In this document: positions 44,800 to 54,808 of the stretch, one piece after another
Layout of the letters: each line of letters starts with the position of its first letter
Numbering within the stretch: the first letter of the stretch is position 1
Origin: Corythucha ciliata
Taxonomy: Eukaryota; Arthropoda; Insecta; Hemiptera; Tingidae
Assembly (NCBI GenBank): GCA_038030265.1
Contig: CM075941.1
Coordinates: forward strand, 52,801,952 to 52,865,951
DNA length: 64,000 nt
Reading direction: 5' to 3'
Program-made: the position numbers and the translations under genes
The notes under the pieces: model-generated
The model's input: the letters and a program-made list of their open reading frames with translations, nothing else
Database searches by the model: none
What the model was told of the DNA's origin: nothing

Positions 44800-46045
44800 A
44801 ACGTCAAAAAGCCAGAGCAGTTCATCCACCAAGAGAGGGGGGGGGCGGTTTCATCATTGCACAAATCAATTTCTTTCTCCCTAAGTGATGTACCAACACT
44901 ATTTCGAGCAAGATCGTTCTTGATGGCTCCCCACACCAACTCAATCGGATTTAAGTCGGGGTGATAAGGAGGGAGACGTAGAGGTATGTGACCAAAAGAT
45001 CGGATCAAGTCATCCACCACGAAGTATTTCTCGATGGGAACGCTTCTCACGAGTTCGAGAAGTTCTGCTTTCGTTGATGTTTCGCAGAATTCGATGCCAT
45101 GCTGGGAAAACTATTCGACAATCACGCGGTTAAGGCTGCCGGAATTCGGCTTTTTGTTTCTTTCGATGCAATGATAACTCGCGTTGTTCATGACTATGAC
45201 ACTGCCTGCCGGCACGTTGGGTAGGAAGCACGTACTGAGCCATTTCGAGAAATTCTCAGCATTCATGGACGTGTGATAGTCCCCTGAAGTACTTGAGGAT
45301 TTGAAAATCAGGAGACCGTCTCTAACGAAGCCTTGCTCCCCACCTCCATGAACAACAATAAGTCGATTGCCCTTGCCTGAAATATAAAATTACGAGAAAC
45401 TATTTTCATGCCCCCATTTTATGAGTAGCCCCCCCAATTCGTCCTCCGACTGCCAACAGGATGTAACGTTGTGGGCCTCTTGTACGTATGTTTCATCCAG
45501 GAAGACAATATTCTTGTTGGCCTCTCGATGTTTTTTTATCTCCCTCAGGTAGGAGACCCTACGGGCTGCAATTTCTGGCCGCTCAATTAGAATTTTACGA
45601 TTGGATTGACCTTTCTTCCACTTAAACCCCAGGTGATGTAGGCGCTGCCGAATGTACTCCTTACCGCAGTCTGCAACGCCTTGCTCTAGTAACTCCTTAT
45701 GGAGAAGCCTAATTGACGGGCACTGCTTTTTAACAGCATAAAACTGCGAACTTTAAAACGAATGGCACTGTCAGTAAAAGAATCAAACTCGACTCGCTTC
45801 TTATGTGGAATGTTCTTCCTCGTAGGTGTGGTGAAAAGTGACCGACTCGTACTCGAGCCCTCTGAGGTCGATCGTTCGGCTTCCTTCACGATGCGGAAAA
45901 CAGAAGACCGGGAAACACCGGTCGCCTCAGCCACCAAACTGTTGATGTCGGGCTTAGGCTCTTCCTCTACCTTCTGCCGGGTAAAATACTGAAAAAACGA
46001 TTTGCCTTGCTTGGCTTCCTAAAGTTCTTCTTTTCGGTCATTCAC
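44800..46045 (-). pseudogene. DDE_3 (Tc1/mariner-like) transposase relic
   Basis: Read right to left. The N-terminus has EEEPKPDINSLVAEATGVS, a helix-turn-helix. A basic linker (TRKNIPHKKRVEFDSFTDSAI) follows, then FLDETY near 45490-45500 with the first Asp, GNRLIVVHGGG, MNNASYH near 45175-45191, and PPYHPDLNPIELVW near 44930-44965. The usual second Asp of the catalytic triad (motif xDNAxYH) is Asn here (45186-45188). Frame changes occur near 45990 and 45745, a TAA near 45390 lies beside an acceptor-like TTTATATTTCAG, and TAG is at 45111-45113. It is clearly dead. It lies inside the 37101-46514 unit, but transposases of this family do not make 8-bp duplications. Confidence 0.8.
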
Positions 46046-46522
46046 TCATTTCTGAAATCAAATACAACATTTTGTCTCTCAAAGTATTAAAATCATTAAT
46101 TATCTCATGTCTACTTACTTTAATCACGACAAAAAAACCGTTGAGGCGAAAAAAACACTCATATCACTGATAGAAATATCGGAAAATATCGATTGCACGA
46201 AAAACTGGTGGGGGGTTAAGTACATACTAATCGGCGCTAGTAGCGCTACCGTCGATTTCTTTAGTCTTTGGCCGGGCTATAGCGCATCTGTTACGCTATT
46301 AAGACCCAATAGATCGCTCTAGTATTCTCCCATTTGATGAAAAACAGACCTCCTCTCCTATGAACTCAGTTGAGTGAAATTATCGTTGTTTAAATCATTT
46401 TTTTTTCTCCAAGAAGGGATTTCTAAGAAAAATATTTCCTACAAATATTCCTTCATTTCCGAAAAAAAATTTAGTCATCGGCGAATCTATCGATGACCGG
46501 ACGACTCGCCACTGGGAGTCGA

Positions 46523-47110
46523 CCCAACGAAATAGGTTTTTGGGCAAGATCAACCCCGATGAAATTGTTTTTTTTTTTCTGATCGTAAGATCCATCGCCC
46601 CTAAATTGGTATTTTGAATGAGAAAACCAGCTCAAGTCGGCTGATTGAGACACCCAAACCCGCGAAATTTCATTTATGAAAGCACATCTGCGAACTTCGT
46701 TCTTCAAAGACTAAAACCCCGCAAAATTTGAGTTTCTTGATAGTCCAACCACCGAAATTGGATTTTCCACGAGCCCCCCCCCCCCCGTCCACCGAAAATG
46801 GTTTTCACAAGAGTCAATCCCGTGAAATGGGTTCATTCAAGACTCAAACCCGCAAAATTGGAGTTTCTTTGAGTCAGATCCTCGCAATTGGGTTTTTGAC
46901 GGGGGGGGGGGGGCAACACCCTTGAAATTTGTTTTTTTTTACATCTTGACCCGCAGTCTTAACTGGAAAATTGGTTTTACGAGAGACAAACCAGGGAAAT
47001 TGTTTTTTTTTAAGCGCTCAAAATCCCGCAGAACTCCTTTTAGTTGAGAGCCAAACGCGAATTTAGTTCTTTTGAATAGTCAAACCCCGCCGAATGGTTT
47101 TTAAATGGGC
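46523..47110 (+). repeat. Type C minisatellite, fourth part of the interrupted array
   Basis: Units such as CGCAAAATTTGAGTTTCTTG, CGAAATTGGATTTTCCACGA and CGCAAAATTGGAGTTTCTTT, about 40 bases apart. Orientation is the same as in 24180-24312, 34526-35031 and 36882-37092. Confidence 0.75.
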
Positions 47111-49840
47111 GAAATCTCCGGCCTTTGGTTTGAAGTCATTCATGAATTCGGTCTGAAGTTGCTCCCCGTAAGTTTTTTAACAGTTCGGATGCAACAGGTG
47201 TGTCGTGGTCCTGCTCAAAATTTCGTCCTTCAATGTTTTTTTTTCGAAAGGGTTCATCAAGTAGCGGGGAACAACGGAAGCACGCCTTGTTACTGTTTCT
47301 TTTTTCCCACTCGAGAGATGAACTAACAAAAAAAGGATGACTCCCTCCCCCCTCCCCCATCTTCGACCCATGTTCTGCTCTGTGGCAATTGACGCCTGAA
47401 CACGATTTCAACATTTTGGGGCTCCGTTGGAATGGTTAAAAAACAGAGAAAATGAGTTAGTTTTAAGTGTTGTTTTTTCAAGTCGAGCAACGTTTTTTTT
47501 TTTTTTTTTGCTGACCATGTTGAAAAATAAAATTAAGACCCACCTTTTGACCTTCTTGCCTCGGTGTAATGTTTCACTTGGAGCGTCAAATTCCACCCCC
47601 TTCGCAGTACAAAATCTCTTCACGACCGTCCGCGGGCAATACGTGAGCGACCGAGTGTGAAATTTCTAGTCGAAGGGCTTCCCTCCTACCCCCCCCCCCA
47701 CTCACACGACCATTTGTATGATTATCATTGTTAACTTAAGAATAAGTGTCCACCACCCTCCCCCCTTCCCACCGTTTCGGAAACTCTTTCATTTCTCTCG
47801 CTCTTATACTTTATAATCTCTAAGTTCTTCACACGAGTAAAAGTGAGCCAATTAGTCAAGGTCTTTTCTCTTTTTTTGATTTTAACCACCCACGCCCTCT
47901 TACCCCGTCCATATTATCCCTTCTTGAGAGTGAAATCGAAACGATCCTCATCCACTTAAAAGGCGCCCCCCGCTTATGGAACGTGAGGGTTGGGTGGGCG
48001 GGTGGGTTGGGGGGGTAGTCATCCTTTTCACGAACGCCCTCAACTTCTTTTGTCACCCTCACTCTCTTCCTTTTCATCCTCACTTTTGCCTTATACGTGT
48101 GGTATTTGGGTGAGACGTTACGCCTTTACCAGAGAGAAAAAAAAAAATCGATTACTGACGCTACTGATGGGGGAGTGAGGCTCTTCACGGCTTTTTGTGT
48201 GGCGAGTTTATATGGGTTAGCGATATCAAGGGAATTACAGGACCGGGTGGATTGAAGGGAGCCCGTAGTTTCCCATCATTTCTTTTCCGGACGGCTTCCG
48301 ATTTTTTTTTCTCTCTCTCTCTCTCTCTCTTCTATTGACTGCCAACCCCCTCCCGTTTAGCCACCAACAAAACTCGCGTGAGATTTGAGAAATCTACAAA
48401 CGGGGATGTTGTACGGTTAACTTCTTCTGGTTGGGGGCCCTCCTGCCTTTACCAATTCAGAATGGTTTTCTCCTTTGTAACTGAAAAGAATCGACAGTTT
48501 TTTTTCGTGAATTACCACCTATTAAAACTAAATTGACCATTGACCGTCCCAAGGATGGTCGTAGGGTTTACTTTTTAATTGCGGGCTTCCTTCTTATTCA
48601 GAGTTCGAACAACGGAAGAAAAGACGTCGATTCGATATCGAACCGCATTTTCCTCTTGATCATCCACTTTAAACTCAATCTAACTGTTTGCAACAAATCT
48701 ATTTGCCATGGCTTCTAAAGTCGAGATTCATCTCTCGTGTTAAAGAACGAGGAGAGCGTGGAGGCAGTGTGAGAGAGCGTGAGAGTGAGTGAGAAAGGGC
48801 AGTAGCCTGGACGGCGGCGTGTCTTCCCATCATATCTCAAAAAAAGAAAATAACGCTAAAGGATTTGACCTTTTCCTTCGTCGTAATCTCTCACGTGATA
48901 AGGGGGTGGGTTTGGGGGGAAGCGCGCCACTTACTCAATTCGTTAAGGGATTAATTAAAATCGCAGGGTTAACCGGAGGTCTGTCGGTCAAAAAAAAAGA
49001 AGATTTTTCATACTTCAGTGAAAAAGGGGCGCGCCCAAGGTAAATAAAAATATTTTGACCCGTTAAAAAAGGCGGCCTTTAAAGGAATATTTTCACGGTC
49101 ATATAAACAGCTATGCCGCGATTTTTCATTCCGCATGTCCCCTCCCCCCCCCCCGTCCTTTATACCACTACCTCATCACTGCGTTCTTCTCGATGAACCA
49201 CTGAGATATGTAAATAGTGATATTGTCTGTGTGAGATTTAGATGGGAAAAGGGTGGCGGTAATAAGAGAAAAAGGAGTTTAGCGGGACTTTCAGACTATT
49301 ATACCGAGTTGATAGTGGAAAAAAAAAGAGACTGAACTGGAACGGTGATTGTAAAACTTAAATTTGAATCTTCTCAGAGGTGCGAGTGCGGCTCTATTGT
49401 GAAAAAAAAAAAAAAAAAAAAAACAGCGTGACTTTACGAATCATTTAACCTGAATATTTTCTACCTTTGAAGTTCATTTTTCGTTGTTTTTTTTTTATGA
49501 TCGTAGCACGAAGAGACGATTTTTCTATGGGAAGGGGTTAGGAGGTGGATACCTACGTAGTCTTGATCCAGTTTCGATTCTTTTGTGATGTTGAATCACT
49601 TTACTGCGAGAACGTTTTGCCTAATGGTGAGGGGGAGGGGAGAGGCTCAGCGAAAGAAATGAATCAACTTCTTTGCGGAATTTGAGTGACTCGAAACTGT
49701 TGATTGAATCACCTTCTCGCCAGATTGTCTTTATTTGCCGCTCATATCACTTCCATCACAAAATGTGAGGAACTTCAACGAATAGATAAAAACGCGAGCG
49801 AATAATAGGTAATAAATAATGAATAATAGGTAGTAATAGG
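47111..49840. other. Anonymous DNA, no gene supported
   Basis: Contains a T-run near 47491-47509, a CT microsatellite near 48310-48330 and a 22-A run at 49402-49423. The 22-A run might be a retrotransposon tail, but nothing upstream of it is recognisable. Confidence 0.5.
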
Positions 49841-50041
49841 CAGTGGCGTCTATCCCCCCCCTGAAAGCTGGAGGCACTCCCCCCCCCCTGAAAAGAGCTT
49901 ACCCCCCCACCAATCAGAATTGATGATATACATCACAGCATCCCACACACAGAGGATCTAATTAGAGTTTATACAAAGTACGGTGCGTTGAATGCGACGG
50001 GGAAAAACATTGTTGGGGCGAATTCATAGACTCTTCTTGAA

Positions 50042-50317
50042 CTGACACTGAATACCATTTGCATAATATAAAATTCAGCCCGGGAGCCGTTCGTTTCCAC
50101 TCGTTTTTTTTATTTTGATCAAAACTGTTTTGAAAGGTTCCTTGAATCAAGGAATATTCATAAATATGGACCTAGGGCCTGTTTTTATGAACGTTCCTTG
50201 AATCTTCCTTGAGTCAAGGAACCTTTCAAAACAGTATTGATCACAATAAAAAAGACGAGTGGAAACAAACGGCTCCGGGGCTGAATTTCATACTATGCAA
50301 ATGGTATTCAGTGTGAG
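50042..50317. mobile_element. 276-bp foldback element
   Basis: Nearly its whole length is one inverted repeat: CTGACACTGAATACCATTTG on the left, matched by the reverse complement ending 50317. Arms are about 120 bases with small indels around a centre near 50175 (CCTAGGGCC). No coding capacity. Confidence 0.8.
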
Positions 50318-50563
50318 TGAGGAAAGCGCGGTATGGGGAAAAAGCGGTAATTCGCGGTGAAAATTGGGGGAAATCTCTCATTAGCGGCTAAAATAAGCAA
50401 AAACACAAATTCACGGCAAAAATAGAGAAACATCGCTAATTCGCGTATAAAAAGGAGACAAACCGCTAATTCACTGATAAAATTAAGAAGAAGCGTTGAA
50501 GTGTGGAAAAAAACATAATTCGCGGTTAAAATGCAGACAAAGCCAAATCGCGGCTCCTGAAGG

Positions 50564-53500
50564 CAGGGGCGTAGCAAGGGCAAGTGATGCCCGGTGCGGG
50601 TCTCTTTTTGATGCCCCCCCCCCCCTGAGGATTAAATTCGGGTTAAACTTTTGACCATAAATACCCCTAACGTTCATTCGTCTTTTAAAACCAAAACGAA
50701 AAATATCACCTTTTCTTTCAATAGCATAATTATACCGACAGTTCCTGGCATTCCAACCTCGCTATTCCGAAACACGAACAAAAGAGCATCACCAAGCACA
50801 CAGCGATGCGAGCATAAATTAGCGCGGAACTATGAGTTCTCAGTGAGTTAGCCAGACACACAGTAGCGTACCCCGCGGTAAGGGGCAAGGGGCGGACCGC
50901 CCCGGGCCCCCTGACAGGCGGGGCCCCCGAACAGCTTAAATAAGGAAAAATGAGGATTTTTAGGTTCATTCACGTGAAAAGGTTGGACAGCGATTTGGCT
51001 CCTTTCTACGAATTTCAGTCTATATCCGACCTGGAGAATATAACGTTACAGGTGATATCAGCAAAGAGTGTGGGCTGACTATTCTATTGAGCCCCCGAGA
51101 GTGCTAATCTGGTGGCTGAAATACAGAAATTTGCGCCTTCTTGAGGAAAATTCATGAATAAAATAGAGAAAACAGACCGTCCCCAGTTTCGTTAGGTCCT
51201 TACAAGCGCACTAATATACTGATAGGCAATTTAGAACTGTGTGACGCGGCAAAAACTTATGAAAATGCGCTAATATTCGTGACTATAACTGCGAAAAAGC
51301 GCTGATTCGTGGTCTCACGATGCAAATTCCAGACAGAGATTGAGAAAAAAAGTCGTCGATTCACAGTGTATGAGGGCTATTCCGCGGATAAAATGTAGAA
51401 ATCAATGCAAAAGTGTTGTTTTTGGGCCAAGCCCGCGACTACAATTGAGAATACACGCTTGTAATTCAAGGTTGTACAAGTAAAAAAAAAAACATCGCGG
51501 CTGATATCGACAAAAAAAAACGCTAATTCGGATTAAAATTGGGCCAAAATGGCAAATTCACAACTGAAATGGCGAAAAGATTTGCTAATTCGCTGCAAAA
51601 CTATCAGAAAACGCTATTTAACAGCTGATATGGAGAAAAATCACTAATTCGCGGGTAAAGTTGAGGAAAAACGCTATTTCGCTGATACGAAAATGAAGAA
51701 TATCACCAATTCCCGGCTGAAATTGAGAAAACGCAAATCCGTATAGCTTCTGAAAGATTCGAGGCTCAAACTGAGAACCAGCGCTAAGCCAAAGCAGAAA
51801 GTAGAAAAAAAATTGCATATGCGGGCCTAAAATCTAAAAAACAACACGGCTAAAATTGAAAAAATATATTAATTAGGGCGGCTAGCATTAAGAAAAACAC
51901 TAATTTTCAACTAAAACTGAGAAAAAGTGCTAATTCGTTACTAAAAATGAAATCTGTGACTGAAAATGAGGAAAACGACAATTCGTGGCTAAAATTGAGA
52001 AAAAGAGCTAACCCGTGGCCAAAATTGAGGAAAATCACTAAAAGTTCGAGGCCAAAACTAAACAATAAACGCTAATCCATAGCAAAAATTAAAGAAAAAA
52101 AATGCCAACGTGGGACTGAAATGTGAAAAAAAAAAAATAATAAAAAAAAAATAAAAAAAATAAACAACAACAAAAAACAAAAAAACGCAGCTAATATTGA
52201 AAACATTCACTAATTAGCGCGACATAAATAAAATAAAAACTCTAGTATTCAGCTCAAATAGGGAAAAAGTGCTATTCCCGGCTAAAAATTGAGGAAAACG
52301 CCAACTCGTGGCTAAAATTGAGAAAATTCGCGAATTCACTGGCTAAAAACGCTTCTACGCAGCTAAAAGTGAAAAAAAGCGGTAATTTGCGGCTAAAATT
52401 GAGGGGAAAAATTTGGGATAAAGTGTTCAAGAATTTCTAATTCCGCCATCTCGTGTTCTGAGGGCAACTTTGTGACTGAAATTGAGAAAAACGGCAAATT
52501 CATGGCTATAAGAAAAAAAACAAAAACAAAAAAAAACAAAAATAAAACACTAATTCACGGCTAGAACTGAGAAGAAGCGCTAATCCATAGTTAAAATTTA
52601 AAGAATGCTGATGCGGTGCTAAAATGGAGAAGAACCCGCTAACTTGCAGCTAATATTGAGAAAATCAGTAATTATTCTGACTAAAATTAAGAGAAAGGTC
52701 AATTTTCAGCCTGAATTGAAAAAAGTGCTAATACGCTGCCAAAAATGGAAAAATTGCCAATTTGCACTTAAAATATCGGAAAACGCCAATTCGTGGTTCA
52801 AATGAACAGACGGGTTAGAAACGTTACTACGCTGCTAAAATTACGAAAAAGCGCTAATTGACGGCTAAAATAGAGAAAATTCGCGGCTTCCTCGGTCAAC
52901 TTTGTGGCTAAAATTGAGAAAAAGCGCCAATTTATGGCCACGGGTGAAAAACCGGCAAATTGCGGCTAAAACTGAGAAAAAAACGCTGATCCGTAGCGTA
53001 TGGTTATGGTGAACAAGAAAATGCTAATTTTTCGTAAACATTTAGAAAAACCTGCTATTTTGCGGCTAATATTGAGTAAATGCTAATTTTCAGTTCAAAC
53101 CGAGTAAAGTGCTAATTCTCTGGTTCCTTCTAGAAAAAATCGCTAATTTGTGAAAATTGTGAAAAACGCCAACTCGAGAAAAAGTTAAGAAACGTCGCTG
53201 ATTCACAGGATAAAAAAGCTACTTTGCTGCTAAAGTTGAGAAAAAGCGCGTGTTTATGTCTATAAGGTGGGGAGGGGTGGGAATACCCCACTAATTTGCG
53301 GCGAAAAGCGCTAATTTGCTGGTAAAGTTGACAAAAAGCACTCATTCGCGGCTAAAATGGAGAAATTCGTGGATTAAACTTGGCATAAGCGCTGTTTGGC
53401 GGATAGGTTGGGGAAATAGCGGTGATTTGCCTAAAACAAGGAAAAGGCCTAGGCTACAATTAGGAAAAGGCCTTAGCGGTTACCAATAGAGGTTTGTAAT

Positions 53501-53846
53501 AGGTATGTATAATTAGAGACTTTTAGGGGCCTCTTGAAGGTTTCCGCCCCGGGCCCCGATACGTGTAGGTCCGCCAGTGGCCCCACTCATCAACGGATGT
53601 TGCGTGTTGGATCGGTCGGGAGCTTAGCTGCTTACTGCTTGGGTTTCCTAGGAAGGCGCAAGGCGTGCCGTAATGTTGCGGCCGTCGGCCGATGTTTTCG
53701 CTAAAAACGTTCCCTTACAAATTCACGTTCTTGTTTCCTATTCCTAGGTAGCGGTGATCGCATAACATAACAGCGGGTTTGATGCCCCCAGGGTAGTGAT
53801 GCCCGGTGCGGACCGCACACGCCGCACGCCCCTTGCTACGCCTGTG
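50564..53846. mobile_element. Inner hAT-like element (3.3 kb) with a type A core
   Basis: A perfect 8-bp duplication CCTGAAGG lies at 50556-50563 and 53847-53854. Ends: CAGGGGCGTAGCAAGGG on the left, CACAGGCGTAGCAAGGG on the right (15 of 17 identical). Both are followed by GCCCGGTGCGG. Most of the inside is the type A repeat element 50861-53590. No transposase. Confidence 0.8.
50861..53590 (+). repeat. Non-coding dispersed repeat with type A core, copy 2
   Basis: Homologous to 37917-39475 at both ends and across several interior blocks, but with a much longer type A array (about 51100-53470). Ends: CAGTAGCGTACCCCGCGGTA on the left, GGTCCGCCAGTGGCCCCACT on the right. 52120-52195 is an A-rich low-complexity tract. 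Confidence 0.72.
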
Positions 53847-54109
53847 CCTGAAGGCTACTTCATGGGGGTACTGATGAAAGATTCGTCTGGCGGCGCCAAA
53901 TGCCTAAGGCCGGCCTTGACTACTTTAAATATGTGTGCCAAAGCCCTCGCACAGTAAGAGAGGAGCAAATCCCCCCCTGGATGTTAACAAAAATCATCTT
54001 TTCCCCCCCTGGCTGCGTCAATTGGAGGCAAGTCGCCTCCAACCCCCTCCTGATAGACGCCACTGGTAATAGGTAATAATAGGTAATAGGTTATAATAAA
54101 TAAATAGTA

Positions 54110-54808
54110 ATAAATAGGAATTTCAAAACCATAGTGTGCGTTGAACATAAGTCAACATGTTATGAAAAATATGAATCAGAACGGCCGGAAATCAGAAACT
54201 CATCTATACTGTAGAAGCTGTTATCAACGAGAAAAATACTGCATCGATAAAGTTCACCAAGTTATGGGCAGTCTGTTATACAACTTGAGGCCCGCGAAAA
54301 AAAAGATTGTGTTTGCCATGTACTCGTGGTTCAACTGAGGGAGATGTATATTGTTTGCCGATCTCGTCCCAATATTGTGAACGTTGGCATTTTTCATGAG
54401 ACAGCGCGCGCGTTTTGTGTATACCGGCAAACACACGTAACACACGCAGGGAAAGGACAGCAACTTTAATCTCTTAAACAAAAGGCGACAGCTGCTTCGC
54501 CTTGACGCTGGTGCTTAATATTTGAACTGCTCTCTTCTGCAATCTAAATATGCGGCTAGAGCCCGACGAAAACCCCCAGAACACAATGTCGTATGAAATA
54601 ACGGACACAAACTTTCCGGCGTAAACATCTCGAAGGATCCACCAATTAGCTCAGCCAATTTGCATCACGTAGCACACCGAAGCTAATATACTTCATAGAA
54701 GTCGAATATAGGCGTCCTACTTTAAATTGGACGTCAAGTTAATTCCTAGGAATTTCCTGAACCAGAGAAACCATACGAGAGAAACCGTCTCGTTGATCGA
54801 CAGATGCC
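54110..54808 (-). pseudogene. C-terminal part of an older minus-strand CR1/L2-like LINE
   Basis: Read right to left: NETVSL...FLGINLTSNL near 54720-54790 (RT thumb), FWGFSSGSSRIFRLQKRAVQ near 54500-54570, HNIGTRSANNIHLPQ and LKLYNRLP near 54255-54380, then SFYSIDEFLIS near 54190. These are the closing motifs of CR1/L2/Jockey ORF2. It has several frame changes. Its upstream half is at 57777-58170, beyond the plus-strand LINE. Confidence 0.75.

Larger units (their letters stand above)
37101..46514. mobile_element. 9.4-kb hAT-like composite unit
   Basis: 8-bp duplication GGAGTCGA at 37093-37100 and 46515-46522. Both ends start CAGTGGCG and both share CCGGTCATC a little further in (37125 region; minus strand near 46491). 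It encloses an A-type repeat element (37917-39475), a long inverted repeat, type C repeats, a small ORF, a MITE and a DDE transposase relic. It has no hAT transposase. The ends could also be two separate elements that happen to match; the shared inner block argues against that. Confidence 0.62.
49841..54065. mobile_element. Outer hAT-like unit (4.2 kb)
   Basis: Both ends read CAGTGGCGTCTATC, and GGAGGC follows a little further in on each side. GTAATAGG is present on both flanks (49833-49840 and 54066-54073). The flank is a TAATAGG microsatellite, so the duplication alone is weaker evidence than elsewhere. It encloses a foldback element and the inner unit 50564-53846. Confidence 0.65.

Noticed and set aside
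37101..46514. The DDE transposase as the enzyme mobilising the 9.4-kb unit
   Set aside because: Tc1/mariner-like DDE_3 enzymes duplicate TA, not 8 bases, so it is more likely cargo.
49402..49423. Poly-A run as evidence of a retrogene
   Set aside because: No recognisable coding sequence or duplication lies upstream; poly-A runs are common in this window.
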